Origin: Thalassotalea hakodatensis
Lineage (GTDB): Bacteria > Pseudomonadota > Gammaproteobacteria > Enterobacterales > Alteromonadaceae
Length of the DNA stretch: 64,000 nt
NCBI RefSeq assembly: GCF_030295995.1
Contig: NZ_AP027365.1
Span: 3,070,066 to 3,134,065, forward strand
Direction of reading: 5' to 3'
The position numbers and the translations under genes are program-made. Positions 17,696 through 26,380 of this stretch are shown piece by piece (within the stretch, counting starts at the first letter, position 1; every line of letters starts with the position of its first letter). A model generated the notes under the pieces. The model was not told where the DNA came from. It worked only from the letters and a program-made list of their open reading frames with translations, and made no database searches.

Positions 17696-19468
17696 CTACG
17701 CTAAAGTCAGTAAGGTTTCGCCAACAGTAACGGCATCCCCTTCTCTAACATGAATAGAAGCAACTTGACCTGCCGATACCGCTCGCACTTCAGTTTCCAT
17801 TTTCATCGCTTCCATGATGATAACCACATCGCCTGCGGCAACCTCTTCACCTTCATCAACAAGTACTTTAAAAATATTACCAGCCAATGGGGCATTTAAG
17901 GTTTCACCAGCGCTGACAGATGCAGATTGTTTTATTTCAGCATCTGCAGTGGTAACTGAAGATACGCTACCACTTGGCCCAACGACAACATCAAACACTT
18001 GTCCATCCACACTGACCGAGTAGTTTTCAGTAGTTGCTGATGTTTTCTTCGTCGTTGAAGCTTCAGAAGTTGTCGCCTCTTTAGTCGGTGCTGGCTCAAA
18101 AGCATCTGGATTATTTCGATTTTCTAAAAATTTTAAACCTATTTGCGGAAATAATGCATAAGTTAACACGTCATCAATCACTTCATCCGCTAAGGTAATG
18201 CTTTTCTCTTTCGCAAGATTCTCAAGTTCGTTGGTGAGTTTATCAACTTCAGGTGTTAATAAATCAGCCGGACGACACGTAATTGCCTCTTTGCCGTCAA
18301 GTACACGATCTTGTAACTCCGTATTAACCGGAGAAGCCGTTGCGCCATATTCACCTTTAAGAACGCCAGCAGTCTCTTTAGTGATCGACTTATAACGCTC
18401 TCCCGTTAGTACGTTTAAAACCGCTTGCGTGCCGACAATTTGCGATGTTGGCGTGACTAACGGAATATTACCTAAATCTTCACGTACCCGTGGAATTTCT
18501 TTTAATACGTCATCAAACTTATCAGCAGCACCTTGTTCTTTTAACTGGTTTTCCATATTGGTTAACATGCCACCAGGTACTTGTGCTAGTAAAATACGCG
18601 CATCTACTCCTTTAAGACTACCTTCAAAGTTTGCATATTTTTCTCGAACATCCCTGAAATATGCAGCCACTTCAGCAAGTTTTTCCATATCTAAACCAGA
18701 ATCACGCGCTGTCCCCTCAACAATAGAAACAATTGTTTCTGTTGGCGAATGACCATACGTTTGGCTCATAGATGAAATAGACGTGTCAATCACATCAATA
18801 TCAGCGTCAATGGCTTTCATGTGAGTAGCAACACTTAAGCCGGTTGTGGCATGACAATGTAAAGCAATAGGTAATGAGACAGTTTCTTTAAGACGACTAA
18901 TCAATTCTGCACCGTCATATGGCTTCAGCAAACCTGACATATCCTTTATACATAAAGAATGTGCTCCCATGTCTTCTAGCTTTTTAGCCATGGTTAGCCA
19001 GCCCTCAAGAGTATGTACAGGACTTTCTGTATAACTAAGCGTACCTTGCGCATGAGCACCAACATTCACTGCAGCTTTAATCGCAGTTTGAAGATTTCGA
19101 ACATCATTCATGGCATCGAATATGCGAAAAACGTCTACACCATTGACATGCGCTCGTTCAACAAACTTCTCAACTACATCGTCGGCATAATGACGATAGC
19201 CTAAAATATTCTGGCCTCTAAATAACATTTGTTGTTTAGTTTTCGGCATTGCTTTTTTTAATTCACGAATGCGATGCCAAGGATCTTCTCCTAAATAACG
19301 AATACATGAATCAAACGTAGCACCACCCCATGACTCTATTGACCAGAAACCAATATCATCTAATTTTGATGCGATCGGCAACATATCTTCTAAACGTAAT
19401 CGAGTGGCAAGTAAAGACTGGTGGCCATCTCGTAATACAACTTCGGTAATACCTAGTGCTTTTGACAT
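17696..19468 (-). CDS. oadA: Oxaloacetate decarboxylase, alpha subunit
   Basis: 590 residues. The N-terminal HMGL-like carboxyltransferase domain ([17 protein letters not shown]..., [11 protein letters not shown]) transfers the carboxyl of oxaloacetate to biotin. A PYC/OADA conserved domain follows, and the C-terminal biotinyl domain carries EAMKMETEV with the biotinylated lysine at K556. A Ser/Thr/Ala-rich linker near residues 470-490 joins the parts. The length matches OadA (about 590). It lies 12 bp after oadG. The complex makes pyruvate and CO2 and stores the energy as a Na+ gradient. Confidence 0.96.
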   Translation of the reverse strand: MSKALGITEVVLRDGHQSLLATRLRLEDMLPIASKLDDIGFWSIESWGGATFDSCIRYLGEDPWHRIRELKKAMPKTKQQMLFRGQNILGYRHYADDVVEKFVERAHVNGVDVFRIFDAMNDVRNLQTAIKAAVNVGAHAQGTLSYTESPVHTLEGWLTMAKKLEDMGAHSLCIKDMSGLLKPYDGAELISRLKETVSLPIALHCHATTGLSVATHMKAIDADIDVIDTSISSMSQTYGHSPTETIVSIVEGTARDSGLDMEKLAEVAAYFRDVREKYANFEGSLKGVDARILLAQVPGGMLTNMENQLKEQGAADKFDDVLKEIPRVREDLGNIPLVTPTSQIVGTQAVLNVLTGERYKSITKETAGVLKGEYGATASPVNTELQDRVLDGKEAITCRPADLLTPEVDKLTNELENLAKEKSITLADEVIDDVLTYALFPQIGLKFLENRNNPDAFEPAPTKEATTSEASTTKKTSATTENYSVSVDGQVFDVVVGPSGSVSSVTTADAEIKQSASVSAGETLNAPLAGNIFKVLVDEGEEVAAGDVVIIMEAMKMETEVRAVSAGQVASIHVREGDAVTVGETLLTLA

Positions 19469-19480
19469 GTGTATTCGCTC

Positions 19481-19753
19481 CTATGCTTTATCGCCATGTT
19501 TTTGTTTATATTGAGTAACAGCCGAACCTATCGCCGCAACGACTTGGGGTGTTACACCATTAGAGGCAATATTTGTTTTCTTTGCTTTAGGTTTTGATTT
19601 AGATTGAATAATAGGATCGGGATATTTGTTCGCAAGTTTTACTAGCACTAAGTTAATAAAAATAACCAGTAGCCCTAAAAATGCAAAAACAAAAACCATA
19701 CCTGCTAACATTAATGTGCCAGCTTCAATAAAAGTTTCTAATAAACTGTCCAT
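19481..19753 (-). CDS. oadG: Oxaloacetate decarboxylase, gamma subunit
   Basis: 90 residues with one N-terminal membrane helix (about 14-36, LMLAGMVFVFAFLGLLVIFINL) and a hydrophilic Lys-rich tail, typical of OadG, which anchors OadA to OadB and binds a metal ion. It is the first gene of oadGAB. The 470 bp upstream hold two perfect TTGTATACAA palindromes 178-241 bases from the start codon. Confidence 0.9.
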   Translation of the reverse strand: MDSLLETFIEAGTLMLAGMVFVFAFLGLLVIFINLVLVKLANKYPDPIIQSKSKPKAKKTNIASNGVTPQVVAAIGSAVTQYKQKHGDKA

Positions 19754-19929
19754 TTTTTATCCTAATCTAAAAAAGGTTGGAATTAGAATAATCACTCCAA
19801 TTGGTAAAAAGCAAATATATTTTCGAGAACTCAGAAAAAAATTTTGAAGTCAACCCATAAAAGTCACATTTAAGCCGTGATATTCAATTATTTTCAATAA
19901 TTATTCACATTTTTGTTATAAGAATTAAT

Positions 19930-19994
19930 ATTGTATACAATTACCAATTCCTATTTTTAAGGCTTAAGAACAAAAAAGACAGCATTGTATACAA
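19930..19994. promoter_or_regulatory. Paired TTGTATACAA operators upstream of oadGAB
   Basis: ATTGTATACAAT (19930-19941) and TTGTATACAA (19985-19994) are perfect palindromes with centres 54 bp apart, about five helical turns. The same core with one end base changed (TTGTATACAT) occurs twice, 53 bp apart, upstream of the TonB receptor at 50244-53210. Dimeric GntR-type regulators often use such TGTATACA cores; the regulator itself is not identified. Confidence 0.55.
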
Positions 19995-20035
19995 AGTACA
20001 ATGTGAGAACATTGAATACACAATGAATGATTAAA

Positions 20036-20050
20036 GGGTCAGGTACATTT
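20036..20050 (+). repeat. GGGTCAGGTACATT dispersed motif
   Basis: GGGTCAGGTACATTT here matches the complement of the 57878-57892 site, which reads GGGGTCAGGTACATT on the minus strand. The shared core is 14 bases. I remember similar motifs next to IS200-like or RAYT transposases in related genera, but no such gene is in this window. Confidence 0.45.
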
Positions 20051-20085
20051 TAAAAGCCTGAAACATGATAGTAAAAATTAAAAAG

Positions 20086-20185
20086 TAGCGGACGCGGCAG
20101 GAGTCGAACCTGCGACCGAAAGGGATCATGTTTCGTAGCCAGTTTTTATTCACAGTAACGCTATTCAGCTGAGCTACATCTCTTT
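20086..20185 (-). pseudogene. Degenerate tRNA-Arg copy 1
   Basis: On the minus strand the 3' part (T arm and acceptor strand) and the D-arm AGCTCAGCTG are as in the intact tRNA-Arg(ACG) genes. The 5' acceptor strand is replaced so that it cannot pair, the anticodon region is enlarged (ACTGGCTACGAA embedded in extra bases), and the terminal CCA reads CTA. It is nearly identical to the copy at 21522-21619. It should not yield a functional tRNA. Confidence 0.75.
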
Positions 20186-20223
20186 TATACATCGTTCTTA
20201 AACGAGAAAACCAACCCGAAGGT

Positions 20224-21500
20224 CTGACGAATCCCCAAAAAATGACAAGCACAACATTTTATGATCTTATTAGTTCGCCAAAACAAAAATAAGAGTAAAA
20301 TGCTATGCCTGAATCCTTACTTTGCCATAACTTCTTTGATAAGTCCTTATCGAATTTCAATCAAGCGAGAATGAAGACACTTAAAGCATGCTCTGAAGCA
20401 CTTATAGCGTCTGATAGATTAACCTTAACAAGTTTGGGGCGTTACTTAGCTGGACGTGCGAACATTAAGCATAAAATAAAAAGGGTTGATCGTTTTCTTA
20501 ATAACGAGCATTTGTTTAACCAACAAGTTGAAATATACGCTTCGTTGGCCAAACCAATCATTAGCAACTTGCCTTATTTAGCCATTGCAGTGGACTGGAG
20601 TGGTTGTTGTCGTTCAGATTACCACCTGCTTAGAGCGAGTTTACTCGTTGACGGCCGTTCTTTAGTGCTTTACAACATGGTTGTTGAATTAAAAGATTTT
20701 GATACGCCAGAAACCAATGCCAGATTTTTAGACAACCTCCTTCAAGTTATTGGTGAACACCGGTCCGTTTATATTTTGTCAGATGGTGGTTTTCTTACTC
20801 CTTGGTATACTAAAGTCCGTTCATTAGGATGGCACTTTATTGGCCGTCTCAGAGGCACGATGACATGTAAGTTAGAAGGTAAAAATACTTGGGAAAAACT
20901 CCCTGCCTTTCATCAGGGAGCGAGCTGTCAACCAACTCGACTTGGCAAAGCGAGGGTTACTCAACACAGTCCAACAGCATGTGATGCATTTCTCCATTTG
21001 TACAAAGGAAAATACAAAGGACGAAAAGGGAATAGCCGTTTTACTAAAGATACTCGCATGTATCGACGGCATGCTCATGAGCCATGGTTACTCGCAACAT
21101 CAGATAATACACTCACTAGTGATCAAGTAATTAAGTTGTACAGTAAAAGGATGCAAATTGAGCAAAACTTTCGCGATGACAAAAGCCAACAATATGGCTT
21201 TTCGTGGCGGTTTAGTAAAACACAAGGCGTAAGGCGAATGAGTGCCTTGTGCTTAATTGCATGTTTAGCCAGTCTATTACTTTGGTTTGTTGGCTTTGAA
21301 GCGGAGCAGCGCAATTGGCAAATAATGTTTCAGGCTAATACGATAAAACACCGCAGAGTTCTATCGTTTCTTACATTGGCGAAGCAAGTAATTCGGCATA
21401 GACTCCACAAAATTAAAAATCACTATCTACAGAAAAGTCGAGAAAACTTTTTAGCTTATTATCAAATATGTTCAGTTATATAAAAATGGGGATCCGTCAG
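20224..21500 (+). mobile_element. IS10-like insertion sequence (IS4 family), copy 1
   Basis: The element is 1277 bp. Its ends are inverted: CTGACGAATCCCCA on the left, and the complement of the right end reads CTGACGGATCCCCA, close to the IS10 end CTGATGAATCCCC. A 9-bp target duplication CCCGAAGGT flanks it at 20215-20223 and 21501-21509, the duplication length of IS10. One full transposase gene is inside. The second copy at 34357-35633 has the same length; by eye only two bases differ (20248 and 20454). It landed in the loop of a tRNA-array terminator hairpin. Confidence 0.95.
20305..21483 (+). CDS. IS4-family (IS10-like) transposase
   Basis: 392 residues, close to the 402 of IS10 transposase. 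The RNase-H-like catalytic acids are visible: D97 in AVDWSGC, D160 in ILSDGGF, and E286 in YSKRMQIEQNFRD, the Y-R-E-K type signature of IS4 elements. The N-terminal RYLAGRANIKHKIKRVDR region aligns with the DNA-binding part of the IS10 protein. The gene is complete and its protein is identical to that of the copy at 34438-35616, so the element is probably active or recently active. Confidence 0.95.
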   Translation: MPESLLCHNFFDKSLSNFNQARMKTLKACSEALIASDRLTLTSLGRYLAGRANIKHKIKRVDRFLNNEHLFNQQVEIYASLAKPIISNLPYLAIAVDWSGCCRSDYHLLRASLLVDGRSLVLYNMVVELKDFDTPETNARFLDNLLQVIGEHRSVYILSDGGFLTPWYTKVRSLGWHFIGRLRGTMTCKLEGKNTWEKLPAFHQGASCQPTRLGKARVTQHSPTACDAFLHLYKGKYKGRKGNSRFTKDTRMYRRHAHEPWLLATSDNTLTSDQVIKLYSKRMQIEQNFRDDKSQQYGFSWRFSKTQGVRRMSALCLIACLASLLLWFVGFEAEQRNWQIMFQANTIKHRRVLSFLTLAKQVIRHRLHKIKNHYLQKSRENFLAYYQICSVI

Positions 21501-21521
21501 CCCGAAGGTTGGCTTTAAAGA

Positions 21522-21619
21522 TGGCGGACGCGGCAGGAGTCGAACCTGCGACCGAAAGGGATCATGTTTCGTAGCCAGTTTTTATCCACAGTAACGCTAT
21601 CCAGCTGAGCTACTTCTCT
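21522..21619 (-). pseudogene. Degenerate tRNA-Arg copy 2
   Basis: It shares the enlarged anticodon region and altered 5' acceptor strand of the copy at 20086-20185, but keeps the encoded CCA and an unaltered AGCTGGATAG D-loop segment. The 5' strand AGAGAAG cannot pair with the 3' strand CGCGTCC, so a working tRNA is unlikely. Before the IS inserted, copies 1 and 2 were adjacent tandem units of about 155 bp including their terminator hairpin. Confidence 0.75.
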
Positions 21620-21642
21620 TTTATACATCGTTCTTAAACGAG

Positions 21643-21663
21643 AAAACCAACCCGAAGGTTGGC
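21643..21663 (-). terminator. tRNA-array terminator with TTCG tetraloop
   Basis: On the minus strand CCAACC (21657-21662) pairs with GGTTGG (21647-21652) around a TTCG loop, followed by TTTT. It comes before degenerate copy 2 in physical order and lies just after the tRNA-Arg gene at 21672-21748. An identical hairpin between degenerate copies 1 and 2 is the one split by the IS. Confidence 0.75.
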
Positions 21664-21671
21664 TTTAAAGG

Positions 21672-21748
21672 TGGCGGACGCGGCAGGAGTCGAACCTGCG
21701 ACCGCCTGGTTCGTAGCCAGGTACTCTATCCAGCTGAGCTACGCGTCC
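21672..21748 (-). tRNA. tRNA-Arg(ACG)
   Basis: 77 nt including encoded CCA. Acceptor strands GGACGCG and CGCGTCC pair perfectly; the anticodon stem CCTGG/CCAGG encloses loop CTACGAA with anticodon ACG; the T arm GCAGG-TTCGACT-CCTGC is complete. It is one of three identical copies in the array, matching E. coli argVYZQ in position near csrA. Confidence 0.97.
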
Positions 21749-21813
21749 GCGGTCAATCAATATTTTATATCCCGAGGTAGAGATAAAACGTCTCTTAATA
21801 TCTATCAAGAGAT

Positions 21814-21838
21814 AAAAAAACCAGTCTGACGACTGGTC
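21814..21838 (-). terminator. Rho-independent terminator inside the tRNA array
   Basis: On the minus strand ACCAGTC (21831-21837 complement) and GACTGGT (21820-21826 complement) form a 7-bp stem with a 4-base loop followed by a run of seven T. It lies between the tRNA-Arg copies at 21846-21922 and 21672-21748, so the last intact copy may depend on readthrough or its own promoter. Confidence 0.8.
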
Positions 21839-21845
21839 TTAAATG

Positions 21846-21922
21846 TGGCGGACGCGGCAGGAGTCGAACCTGCGACCGCCTGGTTCGTAGCCAGGTACTC
21901 TATCCAGCTGAGCTACGCGTCC
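21846..21922 (-). tRNA. tRNA-Arg(ACG)
   Basis: 77 nt with encoded CCA, identical to the copies at 21672-21748 and 22035-22111. Anticodon ACG in loop CTACGAA. The wobble A is expected to be changed to inosine to read CGU, CGC and CGA. Confidence 0.97.
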
Positions 21923-22034
21923 GCGGTCAATCGTTATTTTATATCCCGAGGTAGGGATATGCGACATAATCGCAGTATTAATGATTAAAGCTTTAATACT
22001 AGCTCTTCTTTTATATTTAACCACTTAAAGAAAG

Positions 22035-22111
22035 TGGCGGACGCGGCAGGAGTCGAACCTGCGACCGCCTGGTTCGTAGCCAGGTACTCTATCCAGCTGA
22101 GCTACGCGTCC
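22035..22111 (-). tRNA. tRNA-Arg(ACG)
   Basis: 77 nt with encoded CCA, identical to the other two intact copies. It is the first intact Arg gene after tRNA-Ser in the direction of transcription, with one truncated copy between them. Confidence 0.97.
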
Positions 22112-22153
22112 GCAATAATCTAATAATTTATATCCTGATTAAGGATAACGAAC

Positions 22154-22208
22154 CTAGTTCGTAGCCATCTTATCCAAGCATACTGCCTATCCAGCTGAGC
22201 TACGCGTC
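22154..22208 (-). pseudogene. Truncated tRNA-Arg copy
   Basis: On the minus strand the first 23 bases of tRNA-Arg (acceptor and D-arm) are intact. Then GCAGTATGCTTGGATAAGAT is inserted, followed by GGCTACGAAC, after which the T arm and 3' acceptor are missing. The GGATA-spacer-GGATAA-GGCTACGAA arrangement is shared with the two other degenerate copies, which hints at a common origin. Confidence 0.7.
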
Positions 22209-22240
22209 CGCAATAATCTATTTTAAATCTTAGATAAAAG

Positions 22241-22334
22241 ATGGCGGTGAGAGAGGGATTCGAACCCTCGATACAGCTACAAACTGTATACTCCCTTAGC
22301 AGGGGAGCGCCTTCAGCCACTCGGCCATCTCACC
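22241..22334 (-). tRNA. tRNA-Ser(GCT)
   Basis: 94 nt including encoded CCA. Acceptor GGTGAGA pairs with TCTCACC; anticodon stem CTCCC/GGGAG encloses CTGCTAA with anticodon GCT; a long variable arm (TATACAG...CTGTATC) is typical of class II tRNA-Ser. It sits next to csrA, as serV does in E. coli. Confidence 0.97.
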
Positions 22335-22470
22335 AACGGGGCGAATATTAATGGATATAAAAAATAAGTCAAACGATTTTTTTAGCTTTTACATCTGTTT
22401 GTTGACAAATCAATCAACCAGAGCAAATTACCAGCACTTTTCTTTCGTACTCCTTTATTTTTAAAGCAAT

Positions 22471-22493
22471 AAAAAAGCCGGCTATGCCGGCTT
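22471..22493 (-). terminator. csrA terminator
   Basis: On the minus strand AAGCCGGC-ATA-GCCGGCTT forms an 8-bp GC-rich stem followed by TTTTTT. It lies 19 bp after the csrA stop. Confidence 0.92.
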
Positions 22494-22511
22494 CTTTGGG
22501 AAACAATTTCG

Positions 22512-22706
22512 TTAAAAACTATTTCCAGGCGTAGTTTCGCCCTTTTCAGACTGTATTCGCATATAAATTTCTTCACGATGTACTGAAACTTCTTTTGGTG
22601 CATTAACACCAATGCGAACTTGATTTCCTTTAACACCTAAAACTGTGACCGTGACATCGTCACCGATCATTAAAGTTTCTCCAACTCTACGGGTTAATAT
22701 TAACAT
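22512..22706 (-). CDS. csrA: Carbon storage regulator CsrA
   Basis: 64 residues, an RNA-binding dimer that controls translation of target mRNAs by binding GGA motifs. The sequence [20 protein letters not shown] and [19 protein letters not shown] are nearly identical to E. coli CsrA, including the RNA-binding L4 and R44 positions. It follows alaS and is followed by tRNA-Ser and the tRNA-Arg array, the arrangement seen in enteric bacteria. The stop is closely followed by a strong terminator. Confidence 0.97.
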   Translation of the reverse strand: MLILTRRVGETLMIGDDVTVTVLGVKGNQVRIGVNAPKEVSVHREEIYMRIQSEKGETTPGNSF

Positions 22707-23031
22707 TCCTAATTCCTTAATATCTAAAACGGGATAAACTAAATTTAGCTAGTTAAAAATTTAGTCTTACACTGGGTGACAATAATTCAATTACCCTAGA
22801 GAAAAATATTCCGTAATACTTTCCCAACACTCTAAGTTTAGAAGAACGTCGTACCAGTTACCTTTATTTTAGCAAGCTTCTTCTCATGTGACAGTTAAAT
22901 TACGATATTTTTTCAACAAATATGTAACTATTAATACTCTACTCATCTCTGATTAACGTCACTTTAACAATTACCATCGTTGAAGGAGTAAACAATAATG
23001 ATTTGTTTTTTAGTCAATGAAAAATTGGGAT
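22707..23031. other. alaS-csrA intergenic region
   Basis: This stretch of about 325 bp should hold the csrA promoter(s), which drive csrA separately from alaS because a terminator follows alaS. No gene, RNA gene or clear operator is visible. An 11-codon reading frame on the plus strand at 22998-23033 with a good ribosome site was considered and not accepted. Confidence 0.5.
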
Positions 23032-23058
23032 AAAAAAGGAAACTCGAAAGTTTCCTTT
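23032..23058 (-). terminator. alaS terminator
   Basis: AAAGGAAACT (23035-23044) pairs with AGTTTCCTTT (23049-23058) around a 4-base loop; on the minus strand the stem is followed by a T-run (23032-23037). It lies 29 bp after the alaS stop. Confidence 0.88.
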
Positions 23059-23086
23059 ATTAAATATTTCATTGATATCAGAAGCG

Positions 23087-25711
23087 TTAGCTTAGATTCT
23101 CAGTTAACCATGGTTCAACACTTGCCATCGCATTAGGTACGTTTTGAGGTTCACTGCCACCAGCTTGTGCCATATCTGGTCTCCCTCCACCTTTACCACC
23201 AACTTGCTGGGCTATCATGTTAACGATTTCGCCCGCCTTAACTTGTCCGGTTAAATCTTTTGTAACACCGACAATCAAACCTACTTTGCCATCGTTAATT
23301 GTCGAAAGAACAATGATGCCACTTTTAATTTTAACTTTAAGATCATCTACCATACCGCGTAAGTCTTTCGAAGCGACTCCGTCTAACTCGGCAATTAACG
23401 TGTTAATACCGTTAATGTCTTTTGCTTGGCTTAATAAATCTGAACCCGCTTGAGCCGCTAATTGCTGTTTCAGTTGAGCAATTTCTTTTTCAAGCTGTTT
23501 CGTTTTACTTAGTGTTTGTTCCACTTTTTCAACGGTATTTGACACGTCTGATTTAACTAAGTTCGCAATCGTTGCCAAGGCCTCCGCTTGTGCATCAATA
23601 TAATTAAGTGCCGCTTCTCCAGATACCGCTTCAATACGACGAACCCCCGCAGCGATACCTGATTCAGATACGATTTTAACTAAACCAATGTCACCGGTTC
23701 GTTCAACATGCACACCACCACAAAGCTCAATAGAACAATTACCTAATGTGACTACACGTACTTCGTCATCATACTTTTCACCAAACAACGCCATTGCACC
23801 TTTTTCTTTCGCTTCATCTATTGGCATTAGTGCGGTTTCACGTTGATGATTTCTGCGTATTTCTAAGTTCACCAAGTGCTCAATTTTCTTGAGTTCTTGT
23901 TCAGTTACTGCTTCAAAGTGTGCAAAATCAAAACGTAGTTTTTCAGCATCAACGAGTGAGCCTTTTTGTGTAACATGATCACCTAATACATCGCGTAATA
24001 CTGCATGTAAAATATGCGTGGCTGAATGGTTTTTAACAATGGCACCACGGCGTTCAGTATTAATTTCTGCTTTCACACGCGCATTTAGCTGGATCGTAGT
24101 CTTGGCAATACCATGATGAGCAAAAGCATTACCCACCTTAATAGTGTCCGTAACTTCAAATACACCATTCTCAGTAGCAATCACACCTGTATCACCTACT
24201 TGACCACCTGATTCAGCATAAAACGGCGTATTATCTAAAATAACAACCCCTTGCTCGCCTTCATTGAGCACTGATGCAGAGCTGCCATTATGAAAAATTT
24301 CAACGATTGTCGCTGAAAATGTACTATTGGTATAACCTTTAAAAGCGGTATTCTTTTCAGATTTTAGCTGTTCGTTATAGTCGGCACCAAACTGGCTGGC
24401 TTGTTGCGCTCTTTCGCGCTGTAACCCCATGGCAACATCAAAGCCATTTTGATCAATTTTCAATTGACGTTCACGGGCAATATCTGCGGTTAAATCGGCT
24501 GGAAATCCGTAAGTATCATATAATTTAAAAACATCATCACCGTTAATGGTATCCCCCTCTAAGGTAGATAATATTTCTTCAAGTAACTGCATACCACGAT
24601 CAAGTGTACGACCAAATTGTTCTTCTTCGATGCGCAATAATTTTTCTAAAATCGCTTTCTGCTCAATAAGTTCAGGGTAAGCATCACCCATTTGTGTAAT
24701 TAATGATGGTACCAATTTATGAAAGAAGTGTGATTTAGCGTTAAGTTTGTGTCCGTGACGTACTGCTCGACGAATAATACGGCGTAACACATAGCCGCGT
24801 CCTTCATTGGATGGCATCACACCATCAGTTATGAGAAAACAGCAAGAACGAATATGATCAGCAATTACGCGTAACGATTTATTTTCTAAATCATCACAAT
24901 TCAATATTGCAGCAGTATCTTTTATCAACCCTTGGAAAATATCTATTTCGTAATTACTGTGTACGCCTTGTAATATCGCTGCAATACGCTCTAATCCCAT
25001 GCCCGTATCAACAGAAGGCTTAGGTAGTTGCTCCATGGTACCGTCTTCATGGCGGTTGTACTGCATGAAAACTAAATTCCAAATCTCAATGAAGCGATCA
25101 CCGTCTTCTTCTGGTGAACCTGGCGGCCCTCCCCAAATTTCTTCGCCGTGATCATAGAATATTTCACTACAAGGACCACAAGGACCTGTGTCACCCATGG
25201 ACCAAAAGTTATCAGACTCGTACTTTTTACCTGCAGTTTTATCACCGATACGAATGATTTTTTCATGGGGTACACCGATGATGTCATGCCAATAATTGTA
25301 GGCTTCATCATCTGTTTCATAAATGGTCACTAATAGTTTTTCTTTTGGTAAACCAAGTTCTTGCGTTAGAAACTCCCATGCAAAGCTAATTGCTTCTTCT
25401 TTAAAATAGTCACCAAAACTAAAATTACCTAACATTTCAAAAAAGGTGTGGTGACGAGCGGTATAACCAACATTTTCTAAGTCATTATGTTTACCACCAG
25501 CACGAACACAGCGTTGAGACGTTGTAGCACGGCTATAACTTCTTTGCTCAGCGCCTAAAAAGGCCTCTTTAAATTGCACCATACCCGCGTTAGTAAAGAG
25601 CAAGGTTGCATCATTACCAGGAATTAACGAACTACTAGCGACAATTTGGTGTTGCTTAGAAGCAAAAAAATCTAAGAATGCCTTTCTTATTCCGGCACTG
25701 GTTTTCATCAT
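23087..25711 (-). CDS. alaS: Alanine-tRNA ligase
   Basis: 874 residues (E. coli 876). It charges tRNA-Ala with alanine and edits Ser and Gly. The class II catalytic core starts [17 protein letters not shown] and includes [11 protein letters not shown] and the [14 protein letters not shown] motif 3. The editing domain has [16 protein letters not shown] and [15 protein letters not shown] zinc and active-site motifs, and the C-Ala domain ends with [16 protein letters not shown] chose the ATG at 25711 (first of ATGATG) because TTAGG lies about 7 bases ahead; an in-frame ATG at 25726 has no ribosome site. recX is 36 bp upstream, csrA downstream. Confidence 0.97.
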   Translation of the reverse strand: MMKTSAGIRKAFLDFFASKQHQIVASSSLIPGNDATLLFTNAGMVQFKEAFLGAEQRSYSRATTSQRCVRAGGKHNDLENVGYTARHHTFFEMLGNFSFGDYFKEEAISFAWEFLTQELGLPKEKLLVTIYETDDEAYNYWHDIIGVPHEKIIRIGDKTAGKKYESDNFWSMGDTGPCGPCSEIFYDHGEEIWGGPPGSPEEDGDRFIEIWNLVFMQYNRHEDGTMEQLPKPSVDTGMGLERIAAILQGVHSNYEIDIFQGLIKDTAAILNCDDLENKSLRVIADHIRSCCFLITDGVMPSNEGRGYVLRRIIRRAVRHGHKLNAKSHFFHKLVPSLITQMGDAYPELIEQKAILEKLLRIEEEQFGRTLDRGMQLLEEILSTLEGDTINGDDVFKLYDTYGFPADLTADIARERQLKIDQNGFDVAMGLQRERAQQASQFGADYNEQLKSEKNTAFKGYTNSTFSATIVEIFHNGSSASVLNEGEQGVVILDNTPFYAESGGQVGDTGVIATENGVFEVTDTIKVGNAFAHHGIAKTTIQLNARVKAEINTERRGAIVKNHSATHILHAVLRDVLGDHVTQKGSLVDAEKLRFDFAHFEAVTEQELKKIEHLVNLEIRRNHQRETALMPIDEAKEKGAMALFGEKYDDEVRVVTLGNCSIELCGGVHVERTGDIGLVKIVSESGIAAGVRRIEAVSGEAALNYIDAQAEALATIANLVKSDVSNTVEKVEQTLSKTKQLEKEIAQLKQQLAAQAGSDLLSQAKDINGINTLIAELDGVASKDLRGMVDDLKVKIKSGIIVLSTINDGKVGLIVGVTKDLTGQVKAGEIVNMIAQQVGGKGGGRPDMAQAGGSEPQNVPNAMASVEPWLTENLS

Positions 25712-25747
25712 AGCCATACCTAACATTTAATCATTAAAATTTATGAG

Positions 25748-26185
25748 TTAATTTGCATTAATAAGTGCGAATATTTCATGCGAGGAAAATCCTCTATACT
25801 GCATGAACCGAATTCTTTTCGCCTTATTTTTATCATCTTTAATTGGCGTATTGCCAAATTTTTTATCGTACACTTGCGCTGCAATTTCTTGCCAGTCAAC
25901 CGACATTTCTGCTGCAACTTGATTAACGAGCGAACTGTCAATACCTTTTTGCATTAACTCTTGTTCAATATACTTTTCACCGTACCCTTTATTTACCCGA
26001 CTACGAAATACAGACTCTGTGAATCTTTGTTCACAGAGATACTGGTTAGATTCGAGAAATTCAATCACCTCAACAATATCATCAGGTTCATGGCCTCGTT
26101 GCAACAATTTATGTAGAAGTTCTTTTTTCGAGTGCTCTCGTCTCGAAAGTAGATCAATTCCTGTATGCAGTATCTCTTTAATCAC
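25748..26185 (-). CDS. recX: Regulatory protein RecX
   Basis: 145 residues of the RecX family, which binds RecA filaments and limits recombinase activity. Three-helix repeat motifs are visible: LLSRREHSKKELLHKLLQRG, VFRSRVNKGYGEKYIEQELMQKG and KRIRFMQYRGFSSHEIFALI. The normal neighbour recA is not upstream: 195 bp of non-coding DNA and then a divergent lipoprotein gene lie there. alaS follows 36 bp downstream, as in E. coli. The gene is complete. Confidence 0.92.
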   Translation of the reverse strand: MIKEILHTGIDLLSRREHSKKELLHKLLQRGHEPDDIVEVIEFLESNQYLCEQRFTESVFRSRVNKGYGEKYIEQELMQKGIDSSLVNQVAAEMSVDWQEIAAQVYDKKFGNTPIKDDKNKAKRIRFMQYRGFSSHEIFALINAN

Positions 26186-26380
26186 GTCACAATTTGTCAG
26201 TATAAAATTGGCACAAGCAATTTAGTGCAAAACATCTAACTATTCTACCTATAACTTGATAAAAAATCCTCATTCACCTTTAAATTGTGATAAGTTTTTA
26301 CAATAACGAAAGAATCACGCAAAATACCATTAACAATTGATATAATAATCAACAAGCGGCTAATCAATATAGGGAACTAT

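Larger units (their letters stand above)
19754..20085. other. oadG upstream region
   Basis: This AT-rich stretch has no gene. It holds the oad promoter region, the paired TTGTATACAA palindromes at 19930-19994, a weaker TTGAATACACAA at 20012-20023, and a GGGTCAGGTACATT repeat motif at 20036-20049. Beyond it lies a degenerate tRNA-Arg copy. Confidence 0.6.

Noticed and set aside
21839..22320. Open frames of 60-85 codons across the tRNA genes
   Set aside because: They are frames through tRNA genes and their repeated spacers, without ribosome sites or protein similarity.
22998..23033. 11-codon reading frame with AAGGAG before ATG upstream of csrA
   Set aside because: It is too short to judge, ends beside the alaS terminator, and has no recognisable leader-peptide features such as a codon run.
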